Source: SAR324 cluster bacterium lautmerah10 (GTDB lineage Bacteria > SAR324 > NAC60-12). Taken from it: a stretch of DNA of 36,899 bases. Below the pieces are notes generated by a model. That model had not been told where the DNA came from, searched no databases, and worked only from the letters and a program-made list of their open reading frames with translations. Below, piece by piece: positions 1 to 8,519 of this stretch; within the stretch, counting starts at the first letter, position 1, and each line of letters opens with the position of its first letter. The translations under genes were made by a program, and so were the position numbers. The stretch is taken from contig LNZD02000025.1 in NCBI GenBank assembly GCA_001469005.2, positions 1-36,899 on the forward strand, read 5' to 3'.

Positions 1-1
1 C

Positions 2-430
2 AACTATGTGGACGCCCAGGCTCTGGACCTGATCCGAAGACCTTGGGAATTTGATGTATTGGTGATGGAAAACATGTTTGCCGACATCCTTTCCGATTTG
101 GGTGGAGGATTGGTGGGAGGAATGGGGATGGCTCCCTGTGCGGAAATTGGATTAAAGCACGGGCTGTTTCAGCCGGCCCACGGAAGTGCACCTGATATCA
201 TGGGAAAAGATTTGGCCAATCCTACTGCGATGTTTCTCTCGGCAGCCATGATGCTGGAGTGGTTGGGACAAAAATATCAGAATGAGTCCTTGTTGAATGC
301 AGCAGGATTACTTGAAAGCAAGATCGAGGAAGGATTCCGTTTAAAAAGAACCCAGCCAAAGGAATTCGGAGGCCCTCATGGATGCTCTGAACACACACGA
401 AATTTATTGGAGATCCTTAAAGATCTTTAG
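2..430 (+). CDS. Isocitrate/isopropylmalate-family dehydrogenase, C-terminal part
   Basis: Only the C-terminal ~140 residues are present; the frame is open to the left edge of the window. These enzymes oxidise and decarboxylate a 2-hydroxy-dicarboxylate with NAD(P). Visible family signatures are the metal/substrate segment [12 protein letters not shown] and the coenzyme-binding loop [15 protein letters not shown] followed by [10 protein letters not shown]. The [12 protein letters not shown] stretch is closer to the generic isocitrate/isopropylmalate-like group than to classical LeuB, so no symbol is given; 3-isopropylmalate, homoisocitrate or tartrate are all possible substrates. It converges on mtaB, with a hairpin between them. 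Confidence 0.85.
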   Translation, partial: NYVDAQALDLIRRPWEFDVLVMENMFADILSDLGGGLVGGMGMAPCAEIGLKHGLFQPAHGSAPDIMGKDLANPTAMFLSAAMMLEWLGQKYQNESLLNAAGLLESKIEEGFRLKRTQPKEFGGPHGCSEHTRNLLEILKDL

Positions 431-464
431 CCACCAAGAAGTTTAAATTAACTTCAAATGGTCT

Positions 465-490
465 AATTCCTGATCAAGAGGAATTTTATT
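465..490 (+). terminator. Candidate terminator between the convergent dehydrogenase and mtaB
   Basis: AATTCC at 465-470 pairs with GGAATT at 480-485 around a 9-nt loop, followed by TTATT. It lies 35 nt after the dehydrogenase stop and ends at the mtaB stop. The stem is short and AT-rich, so this is only a plausible intrinsic terminator. Confidence 0.4.
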
Positions 491-1851
491 CAGGAGCGAA
501 GATGATAATGCGGAACCCCATAAACCATCCCATCCCCCAATTGAGTGATCTGGACTGGTAAAATCAGGTTGCTATGATCCTGTTCAGGATTTTCTTGTAA
601 TGTGACTCGGGTGTAATTGGCGGTGTAACCGCTTTGGCTTCCATCCGGTTTTCTTGCTTCAAACAAAACCTTTTGCGTCGTACCTATCAGGTTCCCATTT
701 GCCCGTTTCCTCTTTTCACGGCTTAATTCGCGAAGCACCGTCGCTCGATCCCTGATGGTCTCAGGACTCACCTGATCCTCCATTTTATATGCAGGTGTTC
801 CTGGTCTGGGAGAAAAAGGGAAAACATGGAAATAATGGAAAGGGTGTTCTTCCAACAGTTTTCGGGTTTCATTAAATTGGCGCTCGGTTTCTCCTGGAAA
901 TCCCACCATCACATCGGTGCCGATGCAGATGCCCTCAACTTGATCCACGGCTTGCTGTATTTCTTGAATAAACTCGCGTGATTGATAACGGCGTTTCATG
1001 TTTTGAAGGATCTGATCCGATCCGGATTGAAGTGGAAGATGGAGAAAGGGAACGAGTTTATGCTGGGAGTCATTCATTCTTTCCAGAATTCCTTCAGGCA
1101 ACGTTGTGGGTTCGATGGAACTGATTCGGATTCTTTCAGGACCTTCCAGACGATGAAGGGAATCGATGATATCCAGCAGATTTTTTCCCTGATCACGATA
1201 AGTTCCGATATTGACCCCAGTCAGGACGATTTCTTTAACTCCTTCTTCATTCAGTAGTCGGGCTTCCTCCATCAGGTTGTTGAAATCCCGATAGCGAGAA
1301 CGGCCTCTTGCAAAAGGGATGATGCAAAACGAACACATGAAATCGCAGCCATCCTGTATTTTCAATGAAGCCCTGGTTCGGAATTCCCAGGCATTTGCGG
1401 AGTCATCCAAACCTTTGCTATTCCCTGTTTTGGGGATGATGGGAGCCTGAAAAGATCCTCGTTTGATTCCAGGAATCAGGACCTGGTTCCGGCCCTCTTG
1501 TTTCAGACCGTTGATGTGATCCGGGAGGTTCATTTTTTCCTCGTTTCCCAGAACCAGTCGAACCCCTGGGATTTCTGAAATCCTGTTACCGTCCATTTGT
1601 GCGTAACAACCTACCACGGCAATAGAGGCTTTTGGATGCCTGCGGTGGAGTGATCGGATCAACTGCCGGTTCTTGGCATCACCCTGTTCCGTGACCGTGC
1701 AGGTGTTGACGACACAAAGGTCTGCAGAATCTTCCTCACTCGCGATTTGATACCCTCTTTGTAGTAAGTCACGTTTCAGGATTTCCGATTCAGAATGATT
1801 GAGTCGGCATCCTAGGGTTTCAAAGACTACTTTTTTTGATTTCGAACTCAT
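490..1851 (-). CDS. mtaB: tRNA t6A37 methylthiotransferase MtaB
   Basis: A radical-SAM methylthiotransferase that converts t6A37 to ms2t6A37 in tRNAs reading ANN codons. The 453 residues match the family length. In order: an N-terminal UPF0004 domain with three cluster-ligand cysteines (ETLGCRLN, VVNTCTVTEQGD, VVGCYAQ); the radical-SAM CxxxCxxC motif in DGCDFMCSFC near residue 170, followed by IIPFARGRSR; and a C-terminal TRAM-like segment. MtaB is preferred over MiaB or RimO because of the GCRLN opening and the FARGRSR context. The start is the ATG at 1851. It is a housekeeping gene outside the catabolic operons. Confidence 0.93.
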   Translation of the reverse strand: MSSKSKKVVFETLGCRLNHSESEILKRDLLQRGYQIASEEDSADLCVVNTCTVTEQGDAKNRQLIRSLHRRHPKASIAVVGCYAQMDGNRISEIPGVRLVLGNEEKMNLPDHINGLKQEGRNQVLIPGIKRGSFQAPIIPKTGNSKGLDDSANAWEFRTRASLKIQDGCDFMCSFCIIPFARGRSRYRDFNNLMEEARLLNEEGVKEIVLTGVNIGTYRDQGKNLLDIIDSLHRLEGPERIRISSIEPTTLPEGILERMNDSQHKLVPFLHLPLQSGSDQILQNMKRRYQSREFIQEIQQAVDQVEGICIGTDVMVGFPGETERQFNETRKLLEEHPFHYFHVFPFSPRPGTPAYKMEDQVSPETIRDRATVLRELSREKRKRANGNLIGTTQKVLFEARKPDGSQSGYTANYTRVTLQENPEQDHSNLILPVQITQLGDGMVYGVPHYHLRS

Positions 1852-1912
1852 GGAGGAAAGATTAACTCAAATCAGGACAAAACGGGAGAGCAACGAAAAT
1901 CCCTGAAAAACT

Positions 1913-2338
1913 CTAGTTTTTGGAGGGTTGTTTAGAAACCGGCATGGTCTTGAGGAAAGTCGAAATGCTGATCGATCGGAGGGTGGCTTCTGTGATGTCA
2001 TCGATTTCCTTTAAAACCAATCCCAGGGCCTGACCAATTTCAGTATCGGTTCCGGGTTCAGGAAGCGGCCCCTGGTCATTCCCGAAGTCTTCAAAGATGG
2101 AGACCACATCATAGAGGGTTGTTCTTCTCGGATTACCGATGAAACGGTGCCCTCCGCCAGCACCCCGGATGGAACCGACCAGCCTGGCCCGGCTCAGGTC
2201 ATGAAGCACTTTCACCAGATGATTTACCGAGATCCCGTATTTTTGGGCAATCTCCGTCGCAGAGAGATGCTTCTCCGGATCGCCTGCCAATTCCAGTAAG
2301 GCATACAGCGCATATCGTGTGGCGCGGTTCAACTTCAT
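1913..2338 (-). CDS. Rrf2-family transcriptional regulator (BadM-like by context)
   Basis: A 141-residue winged-helix protein of the Rrf2 family: MKLNRATRYALYALLELA at the N-terminus, an HTH around EIAQKYGISVNHLVKVLHDL, and a wing with RGAGGGHRF. No cysteine is present anywhere, so it cannot carry the Fe-S cluster of IscR or NsrR; it resembles the cluster-free effector-responsive Rrf2 group. It lies 17 nt downstream of a GNAT gene on the same strand, and that pair diverges from the benzoyl-CoA box operon. In Rhodopseudomonas palustris the Rrf2 repressor BadM and the GNAT BadL control benzoate genes, which suggests, by inference, that this protein regulates boxC and the genes after it. Confidence 0.88.
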   Translation of the reverse strand: MKLNRATRYALYALLELAGDPEKHLSATEIAQKYGISVNHLVKVLHDLSRARLVGSIRGAGGGHRFIGNPRRTTLYDVVSIFEDFGNDQGPLPEPGTDTEIGQALGLVLKEIDDITEATLRSISISTFLKTMPVSKQPSKN

Positions 2339-2355
2339 GGGCGTTTGAAGGGATT

Positions 2356-2808
2356 TTATTTTGGAAGATTTTTTTCCAGTTGGATGAAAGGTCCTCCTCT
2401 CATGCCCTGACTGCGGAAGAAGCTCATGTTGAGATGATCATTCCTTGCCAGCATCGTCCGGATTTTTTGAATTCCCTCCTGTTGGAATCGTTCGCAAATC
2501 GCTTCAAATAGACGTGTTCCAATTCCTTTGGTACGGGAATCGGGATCAACCCCCAGAGCAAAGATCCAACCGCATGGTGGGGAACCGAATTCCCAGGCAC
2601 GTATTTCCCCGATGATGAATCCGGTGAATACCTCCGATTCTTCGGCAACCAGGAAAAATCGCTCCTTTTCACGCCTTCCAAATCTTTCGAAAAGATCTTC
2701 CCAGTAGAAGGGTTTGCGTAACCCGGTGTTTTTCTCATCCAATTCAATGACCTGAGGCAAATCCTCTGAAGTGGCCTGACGAATTTTGAAAGTAACAGAA
2801 GGGTCCAT
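2356..2808 (-). CDS. GNAT-family N-acetyltransferase (BadL-like by context)
   Basis: A 150-residue acetyltransferase covering one GNAT domain: an opening beta strand VTFKIRQATSEDLPQVIELD and the acetyl-CoA pyrophosphate loop VDPDSRTKGIGTRLFEAI, matching R/Q-x-x-G-x-G. The substrate cannot be read from sequence. It is the upstream gene of a two-gene unit with an Rrf2 regulator and is transcribed away from boxC. The R. palustris BadL acetylates aminobenzoates to acetamidobenzoates that relieve BadM repression; an equivalent role here is inferred from order and family only. The start at 2808 has no clear Shine-Dalgarno sequence. Confidence 0.85.
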   Translation of the reverse strand: MDPSVTFKIRQATSEDLPQVIELDEKNTGLRKPFYWEDLFERFGRREKERFFLVAEESEVFTGFIIGEIRAWEFGSPPCGWIFALGVDPDSRTKGIGTRLFEAICERFQQEGIQKIRTMLARNDHLNMSFFRSQGMRGGPFIQLEKNLPK

Positions 2809-2852
2809 CGGTTTTGCTGGGAAAGCCTGTTTTCAGGATCGATCTTTGATAC

Positions 2853-2881
2853 TTGACTTACTGGACATCACTCTTTATTTT
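2853..2881 (+). promoter_or_regulatory. Predicted sigma-70 promoter of the box operon
   Basis: TTGACT at 2853-2858 and TATTTT at 2876-2881 are separated by 17 nt. They lie in the 158-nt divergent intergenic region about 85 nt before the chosen boxC start, leaving a leader that holds an inverted repeat. Confidence 0.5.
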
Positions 2882-2928
2882 TTATATCTGCATTTCGGTA
2901 CAGATTTATTCATATTCTATTTTACAAG

Positions 2929-2944
2929 TCAACTCCGAAGTTGA
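2929..2944. promoter_or_regulatory. Inverted repeat, candidate operator in the boxC leader
   Basis: TCAACT (2929-2934), CCGA, AGTTGA (2939-2944) form a perfect 6-bp inverted repeat just upstream of the boxC ribosome-binding site. Its place between the divergent regulator pair and the catabolic operon makes it a candidate site for the Rrf2 protein or a leader hairpin. The repeat is short and may be chance. Confidence 0.3.
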
Positions 2945-2966
2945 TGAATCCTTCTGGAGGCTAAGG

Positions 2967-4616
2967 ATGATAAATTTCAACACGTCCCCTGAGCAATATC
3001 GTCATTGGGAACTAGAAATTCAAGATCGAATCGCATTTCTCAAGTTGGCAGTGGACCCGGATGCAGGGCTTCATCCCGGATACACACTGAAGCTCAACTC
3101 CTATGATCTTGGGGTTGACATTGAACTTCATGATGCGGTTCAGAGGCTTCGTTTTGAACATCCTGAAGTTGGGGCGGTCGTACTGACTTCAGAACGCGAT
3201 CGAGTATTCTGCTCGGGAGCAAACATCGCGATGCTGGGGCTTTCCTCCCATGGCCACAAGGTGAATTTCTGCAAATTCACCAACGAAACCCGCAATGAAA
3301 TTGAAGACGCCAGTCAGCATTCCGGACAGGTTTATCTTTCCGCCCTGAATGGAACTGCAGCCGGGGGAGGATACGAAATGGCACTGGCCACGGAGCACAT
3401 CATGCTCGTCGATGACAGTTCCAGCACGGTTTCGCTTCCAGAGGTGCCTTTGCTGGCAGTTTTGCCGGGAACAGGAGGGTTGACGAGAGTGGTGGATAAA
3501 AGGAAAGTTCGCCGGGATCATGCCGATTTTTTCTGCACCATCTCCGAGGGCATCCGTGGCAATCGTGCTTTGGAGTGGAAACTGGTGGATGAACTGGTTC
3601 CGCGGTCCAAGTTCCGGGAAACGGTTGAGGAACGTGCCCAGGAAATTGCAGCACGCACCCAGGAAAAGAAAGAACTTCAAGGGATCCCTTTAACCGCTAT
3701 CGATCCCCAAATCGATCCGGATCAAATCCGTTACAGTCATCTGTTGCTCAAACTCGACAGGAAAAGAGGTTGTGTCGATTTTCATATCCAGGGTCCTAAC
3801 GAAAAACTACCCGAGTCGATTGAAGAACTTCATCAGATGGGGGATCAATACTGGCTTTTTGCCCTGGGACGTGAACTCGATGATGCGATTCTTCATCTCA
3901 GCTTCAATGAACCCGAGTTGGGTACATGGGTTTTTCACACAGAGGGAAATCTTTCAAATGTGGTTGATTACGAGCAGTTTCTTATTGACCAATCCGATGA
4001 CTGGCTTGCCAGGGAAATCATCCTGTTTCTCAAAAGGGTTTTGAAACGAATTGATCTCTCTGCAAGAAGTTTGATTTCCCTGATCGAACCGGGAAGCTGT
4101 TTTGCGGGATTCCTTCTTGAGTTGGTCCTGGCTTCAGACAGGAGTTACATGCTTGAAGGGAGTTTTGAAGATTCCGAGGAGCCTGCTCCCGTGATCATTC
4201 CTACTTCGATGAATTTCGGATCGTTACCGATGTGTAATGGACTGACCCGGCTTGAGACCCGGTTTTACAATCAGCAGGAGGATCTTGAAAAAATTCAATC
4301 ATCTCTTGGAAAACCGCTGGATGCAGAACAAGCCCTTGATTTGGGACTTGTGACCTTCATTCCTGACGATATCGATTGGGAGGATGAGGTTCGTCTGGCA
4401 ATCGAGGAACGTTCCAGCTTTTCTCCCGACGCCTTGACGGGGATGGAAGCTTCCTTGCGGTTTCCGGGGCCGGAAACCTTGGAGACAAAAATCTTCGGCC
4501 GACTCAGTGCCTGGCAGAACTGGATTTTCCAGCGTCCCAATGCGGTCGGTGAAGAAGGCGCACTCAAACTTTACGGAACTGGGAAACAGGCAAACTATGC
4601 CAAGGAACGGGTTTAA
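2967..4616 (+). CDS. boxC: 2,3-epoxybenzoyl-CoA dihydrolase BoxC
   Basis: An enoyl-CoA hydratase-superfamily enzyme that opens 2,3-epoxybenzoyl-CoA with two waters, giving 3,4-dehydroadipyl-CoA semialdehyde and formate in the aerobic Box pathway. Family landmarks are YTLKLNSYDLGVDIELHDA, FCSGANIAMLGLSSH, KVNFCKFTNETRN, LNGTAAGGGYEMALA and VSLPEVPLLAVLPGTGG. The frame is open from 2853, but the ATG at 2967 (MINFNTSPEQYRHWELE) is the likely start: GGAGG sits 6 nt upstream and homologues begin there. That gives 549 aa, the usual size; the extra upstream residues are hydrophobic and unlike BoxC. It is the first gene of the box operon, 20 nt before boxB. Confidence 0.95.
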   Translation: MINFNTSPEQYRHWELEIQDRIAFLKLAVDPDAGLHPGYTLKLNSYDLGVDIELHDAVQRLRFEHPEVGAVVLTSERDRVFCSGANIAMLGLSSHGHKVNFCKFTNETRNEIEDASQHSGQVYLSALNGTAAGGGYEMALATEHIMLVDDSSSTVSLPEVPLLAVLPGTGGLTRVVDKRKVRRDHADFFCTISEGIRGNRALEWKLVDELVPRSKFRETVEERAQEIAARTQEKKELQGIPLTAIDPQIDPDQIRYSHLLLKLDRKRGCVDFHIQGPNEKLPESIEELHQMGDQYWLFALGRELDDAILHLSFNEPELGTWVFHTEGNLSNVVDYEQFLIDQSDDWLAREIILFLKRVLKRIDLSARSLISLIEPGSCFAGFLLELVLASDRSYMLEGSFEDSEEPAPVIIPTSMNFGSLPMCNGLTRLETRFYNQQEDLEKIQSSLGKPLDAEQALDLGLVTFIPDDIDWEDEVRLAIEERSSFSPDALTGMEASLRFPGPETLETKIFGRLSAWQNWIFQRPNAVGEEGALKLYGTGKQANYAKERV

Positions 4617-4636
4617 CCCACTTTTGGAAAAAAATT

Positions 4637-6058
4637 ATGAACATCGATTACAGTGAAAAAATTCCCAACAATGTCAACCTCAGTAATGACCGCCGCCTGC
4701 AGCGTGCTCTTGAACGTTGGCAGCCCGAATACCTCAACTGGTGGAATGATCTTGGGCCTGATAAGGGAAAAGAACTCGAAGTGTATTTGAGAACGGCAAT
4801 CAGCGTGGAAAAAGAAGGCTGGGCCCATTTCGACTTTGTCCGAATGCCTGAATACCGCTGGGGGATTTTCCTTGCGCCCGCTGAAGAAAACCGGAAGATC
4901 GGATTTGGTCAGCATCTTGGTGAAGATGCATGGCAGGAAGTGCCGGGAGAATACCGTGGAGAATTAAGACGATTGATCGTTACCCAGGGAGACACCGAGC
5001 CTGCATCCGTGGAGCAACAGCGTTTGTTAGGCCATACCTGTCCGTCGCTTTACGATCTGAGAAACCTTTTCCAGGTTAATGTCGAGGAGGGCCGGCACCT
5101 TTGGGCCATGGTCTACCTGCTTCATGCGTACTTTGGACGCGATGGTCGAGAAGAGGCAGAAGAGATGCTGGAACGGCACTCAGGCGATCCGGATAAGCCA
5201 AGAATTCTGCAGGCATTCAATGAAAAAACCCCGGACTGGTTGTCTTTTTTCATGTTCACATACTTCACCGACAGAGATGGAAAGTTCCAGTTGGCCTCGC
5301 TGGCGGAGTCGGGTTTTGATCCTCTTTCACGAACCTGCCGATTCATGTTGACCGAAGAAGCTCATCACATGTTTGTTGGAGAAACAGGGGTTGGCAGGGT
5401 GGTTCAGCGCACCTGTGACCTGATGAAAGAACATGACACCGATGATGTCCGACCCTTCGGGGGAATCGATCTCAAGACCCTGCAAAAATACCTGAATTTC
5501 CATTTCAGCGTTTCCTGCGATTTGTTTGGCCAGGAACTTTCCACCAATGCTGCCAATTACTACAACATGGGCATCAAAGGCAGATACAACGAATCAAAAA
5601 TTCAGGATGATCATCAACTTTACGATTCCGCCTATTCGGTAATGGAATGTAAAGATGATAAAATAAGTATGGCGGAAGTTCCGGAACTGAATTCGGTGAA
5701 CGAGCGTCTGCGAGATGATTATATCGAGGATTCTGAACTCGGTCTCAGGCGCTGGAACAAGATCATTGAGGACGCAGGAATCGATTTCCGTTTCTCATTG
5801 CCACACCGGGCTTTTCATCGGGAAATAGGACAATTTGCCTCGGTCCAGGCCGATCCTGGATTGCTCCTCCAAAAGGAAAAATCAATCGCCAGCCTTTTGA
5901 GTTTGAGTTCGTGCGCTTTCATTGACCGAAAACTCCTGCCGGGATATATTCAGTACAATTTTTCTTTTAGTTTGAATAATTACACTGATTTTTTGAGGGA
6001 GAAACATGAAAGAGCATACCTTTCATTTAGACACATCCAGTTCCCCGGCAAAGTTTGA
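4637..6058 (+). CDS. boxB: Benzoyl-CoA 2,3-epoxidase subunit BoxB
   Basis: The di-iron oxygenase component that epoxidises the ring of benzoyl-CoA using O2 and electrons from the reductase BoxA. Its 473 residues match the family. The two ExxH half-sites of the di-iron centre are visible: VEEGRHLWAMVYLLHAYFG near residue 150 and LTEEAHHMFVGETGVGR near residue 240. Family segments RVVQRT, NFHFSVSCDLFGQELS and YNESKIQDDH follow. Its 3' end overlaps bclA by 53 nt, so the two are probably translationally coupled. The partner boxA and the aldehyde dehydrogenase boxD are not in the window and must lie elsewhere or be replaced. Confidence 0.95.
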   Translation: MNIDYSEKIPNNVNLSNDRRLQRALERWQPEYLNWWNDLGPDKGKELEVYLRTAISVEKEGWAHFDFVRMPEYRWGIFLAPAEENRKIGFGQHLGEDAWQEVPGEYRGELRRLIVTQGDTEPASVEQQRLLGHTCPSLYDLRNLFQVNVEEGRHLWAMVYLLHAYFGRDGREEAEEMLERHSGDPDKPRILQAFNEKTPDWLSFFMFTYFTDRDGKFQLASLAESGFDPLSRTCRFMLTEEAHHMFVGETGVGRVVQRTCDLMKEHDTDDVRPFGGIDLKTLQKYLNFHFSVSCDLFGQELSTNAANYYNMGIKGRYNESKIQDDHQLYDSAYSVMECKDDKISMAEVPELNSVNERLRDDYIEDSELGLRRWNKIIEDAGIDFRFSLPHRAFHREIGQFASVQADPGLLLQKEKSIASLLSLSSCAFIDRKLLPGYIQYNFSFSLNNYTDFLREKHERAYLSFRHIQFPGKV

Positions 6059-7586
6059 ATTTTCGGAAACTTTCAATGTCGTTGTCCCTTTCATAGACCG
6101 TCATCTCACCGAAGACCGCGGTGAAAAGATCGCCATTCTCTGCAGCAACGGAGAGTCGGTCCTTTACTCAGAACTCGCAGACCGAATCAACCGTTGTGGC
6201 AACCTGCTACTCGGTAAGGGGATGAAGGCAGGAGAACGACTGTTGATGGTGGTCAAAGATGCTCCTGAATTTTTCTATCTGTTCTGGGGAAGCATCAAGG
6301 CTGGGATCATTCCGGTTCCTCTCAATACGCTATTGCGTAGCCAGGATTTTGCGTTTCTCATTGAAGATTCCGAATGTTCCGGACTGGTGTATTCCGAGGA
6401 ATTCAGTGTCGAAGTCGAAGGAGCCTTGGATTCCGCCCAGCTCAAACCGGATCTGGTATTGAAGTCAGAATCGGCAAACAAGGGGTTGCTGCAGTTGTTC
6501 ATGGATGTTTCCCCAAAGTTGGAACCGGCACCGACCCAATCCGATTCCGACTGTTTTTGGCTTTATTCCTCGGGCACCACAGGTCGTCCCAAAGGGGCAA
6601 TTCACCTGCATCGGGACATGATGGTGACCAGCCAGTATTACGGGGTTGAAACCCTGGGAATAAGTGAAGCGGATGTGTGTTATTCTGCAGCGAAGCTCTT
6701 CTTTGCCTACGGTCTTGGAAACGCAATGACCTTCCCACTGTGGACGGGAGCAACCTGTGTTCTCGATGCGGGGCGCCCCACTCCGGACAGTACCTTTGCC
6801 AACATCGAGAGATTCCAGCCCAGTCTTTATTTTGGGGTTCCTACGCTTTATGCCGCACAGCTTCAGGCTTTGGAAAGCAAGGAAGTGGATTTTTCTTCCC
6901 TCCGCCAGTGCATTTCAGCGGGAGAAGCACTTCCTCCGGATATTTTCAAACGATGGAAAGAAAAAACCGGGACCGTGATCCTGGACGGAATCGGGTCCAC
7001 CGAACTGCTTCATATTTTCATTTCAAACCGTCCGGATGATTTGAAACCGGGAACCAGCGGAAAGTTGGTCCCGGGGTATGAGGGGAGGATCGTTGATGAA
7101 AAAGACAATGAAGTCCCTCCAGGAGAAGAGGGACGTCTTCAGGTCAAGGGTTCATCAAGTTTAAGATGTTACTGGAATAACGAAGAAAAGACCTCTCAAA
7201 CCATCCAACAAGGCTGGGTCAATACCGGAGACAGTTACCGTGTTGATGAAGAAGGATTTTTTGTCTATGGAGGTCGGAGCGACGATATGATGAAGGTTGG
7301 AGGAATATGGTGCTCTCCTTTTGAAATTGAAGCCAGGCTGGTGGAACACCCGAAAGTGCTGGAAGCAGCAGTGGTGGGCAGGGAAGATCCGTCCGGTTTG
7401 ATTAAACCCGAAGCTCATGTGGTGCTCAACGATCCCGAAAACCAATCGGAAGACCTTTCTGGTGAATTGCTGGAACACTGCAAAAGCGGACTTGCTCCCT
7501 ATAAATATCCACGTTGGATTCAATTCCTCGAAGAACTTCCTAAAACCGCAACCGGGAAGATTCAGCGTTTCAAGTTGCGCAACTGA
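6006..7586 (+). CDS. bclA: Benzoate-CoA ligase
   Basis: An ATP-dependent, AMP-forming acyl-CoA synthetase that activates benzoate to benzoyl-CoA. 526 residues. Seen in order: the P-loop-like motif LYSSGTTGRPKGAIH near residue 190, the aromatic-ligase segment SAAKLFFAYGLGNAMTFPL, the A5-type motif DGIGSTELLH, the hinge region VNTGDSYRVDEEGFFVYGGR, and the C-terminal PKTATGKIQRFKLR, whose lysine is the usual catalytic and acylation-regulated residue. The start at 6006 is supported by GAGGGAG just upstream and overlaps the end of boxB. A hydroxybenzoate or other aryl acid cannot be excluded, but the boxBC neighbours argue for benzoate. Confidence 0.92.
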   Translation: MKEHTFHLDTSSSPAKFEFSETFNVVVPFIDRHLTEDRGEKIAILCSNGESVLYSELADRINRCGNLLLGKGMKAGERLLMVVKDAPEFFYLFWGSIKAGIIPVPLNTLLRSQDFAFLIEDSECSGLVYSEEFSVEVEGALDSAQLKPDLVLKSESANKGLLQLFMDVSPKLEPAPTQSDSDCFWLYSSGTTGRPKGAIHLHRDMMVTSQYYGVETLGISEADVCYSAAKLFFAYGLGNAMTFPLWTGATCVLDAGRPTPDSTFANIERFQPSLYFGVPTLYAAQLQALESKEVDFSSLRQCISAGEALPPDIFKRWKEKTGTVILDGIGSTELLHIFISNRPDDLKPGTSGKLVPGYEGRIVDEKDNEVPPGEEGRLQVKGSSSLRCYWNNEEKTSQTIQQGWVNTGDSYRVDEEGFFVYGGRSDDMMKVGGIWCSPFEIEARLVEHPKVLEAAVVGREDPSGLIKPEAHVVLNDPENQSEDLSGELLEHCKSGLAPYKYPRWIQFLEELPKTATGKIQRFKLRN

Positions 7587-7601
7587 TTCCGCTAAACATC
7601 G

Positions 7602-8519
7602 ATGCCATCTAAAGTCATGACCCTTTCGAGGGCCATCTCCTCCCACGTCTGCCATGATGATGCAGTGGTTTTGGGTGCCTGTCTCGAGGCGTGCATCCCT
7701 TTTGCTGCAGCCCATGAATTGATCCGTCAGCAGTTTAGGGGGTTGAATTTGATTGCACCGATCTCCGACATGGCAACCGATATGCTGATCGGTGCAGGTT
7801 GTGTCGGACAGGTTACAGGAGCCTGGGTCGGTAATGTCTCAGGCGGGCTTGGACACAACTACCGGCGAAGTGTTGAACAAGGGGTTCCCCATCAAGTAAA
7901 GGTTCATGACCATTCCAACTTTTCTCTGGGCATGGCTTTGACCGCCGGGGCCTATGGAATCCCATTCATTCCGGTTCGGAGTCTTCTAGGATCGGACCTG
8001 CTTCGGTCCAATTCAACCTTTCAAGTTCAAGAAGATGAAGAATCGGCAACTTCCTATGTCAGGGTTCCTTCGCTCAATCCTGATGTTGCTCTTCTTTCGG
8101 TGCAGCGATCCGATGAAGAGGGGAACTGCCATTTTTGGGGGAATCTGGGCGTTCTCCAGGAAGCAGCTTTGGCTTCCAAAAAAATTATCCTGATCACGGA
8201 GGAATTGGTGGACAGGGAAGTGATTGAATCTGATCCGAATCGGGTTCCTTTTCCGGGATTCCTGGTGAAAGCGGTCTGTCACGTACCCGCTGCAGTTCAT
8301 CCTTCACCGATGACAGGTTTTTATAAACGGGATAATGATTTTTTCAATCAGTACCATCAGCAATCCCGAAACCGGGAGGGTTTCCTGGAATGGCTTGATG
8401 ATTGGGTCCTGAATCCAGCAAATCATGAGCAGTATCTGGACAAACTGGGAACTTCCCGGAAGGACCTTAAAATCAAAGGAATCCTCCTTTCTGAACCCGT
8501 CAACTACGCTTCGGACTGA
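7602..8519 (+). CDS. CoA-transferase family subunit A (glutaconate CoA-transferase/IpdA type)
   Basis: A 305-residue alpha subunit of the class I CoA-transferase fold. Seen: GLNLIAPISDMATDMLIGAG, GNVSGGLGHNYRRSVE and YVRVPSLNPDVALLSVQRSDEEGNCHFWG, all typical of GctA/IpdA-like proteins. It lies 15 nt after bclA and overlaps subunit B by one base (TGATG), so the two should form a heteromer. The canonical Box pathway keeps its intermediates as CoA esters and needs no CoA-transferase. This pair may act on a downstream dicarboxylyl-CoA, serve as an alternative activator, or be an IpdAB-like hydrolase. Confidence 0.82.
   Translation: MPSKVMTLSRAISSHVCHDDAVVLGACLEACIPFAAAHELIRQQFRGLNLIAPISDMATDMLIGAGCVGQVTGAWVGNVSGGLGHNYRRSVEQGVPHQVKVHDHSNFSLGMALTAGAYGIPFIPVRSLLGSDLLRSNSTFQVQEDEESATSYVRVPSLNPDVALLSVQRSDEEGNCHFWGNLGVLQEAALASKKIILITEELVDREVIESDPNRVPFPGFLVKAVCHVPAAVHPSPMTGFYKRDNDFFNQYHQQSRNREGFLEWLDDWVLNPANHEQYLDKLGTSRKDLKIKGILLSEPVNYASD

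Noticed and set aside
2853..2966. Upstream in-frame extension of BoxC with a hydrophobic start
   Set aside because: It overlaps the predicted promoter, has no ribosome-binding site and is unlike BoxC; the ATG at 2967 has GGAGG at good spacing.
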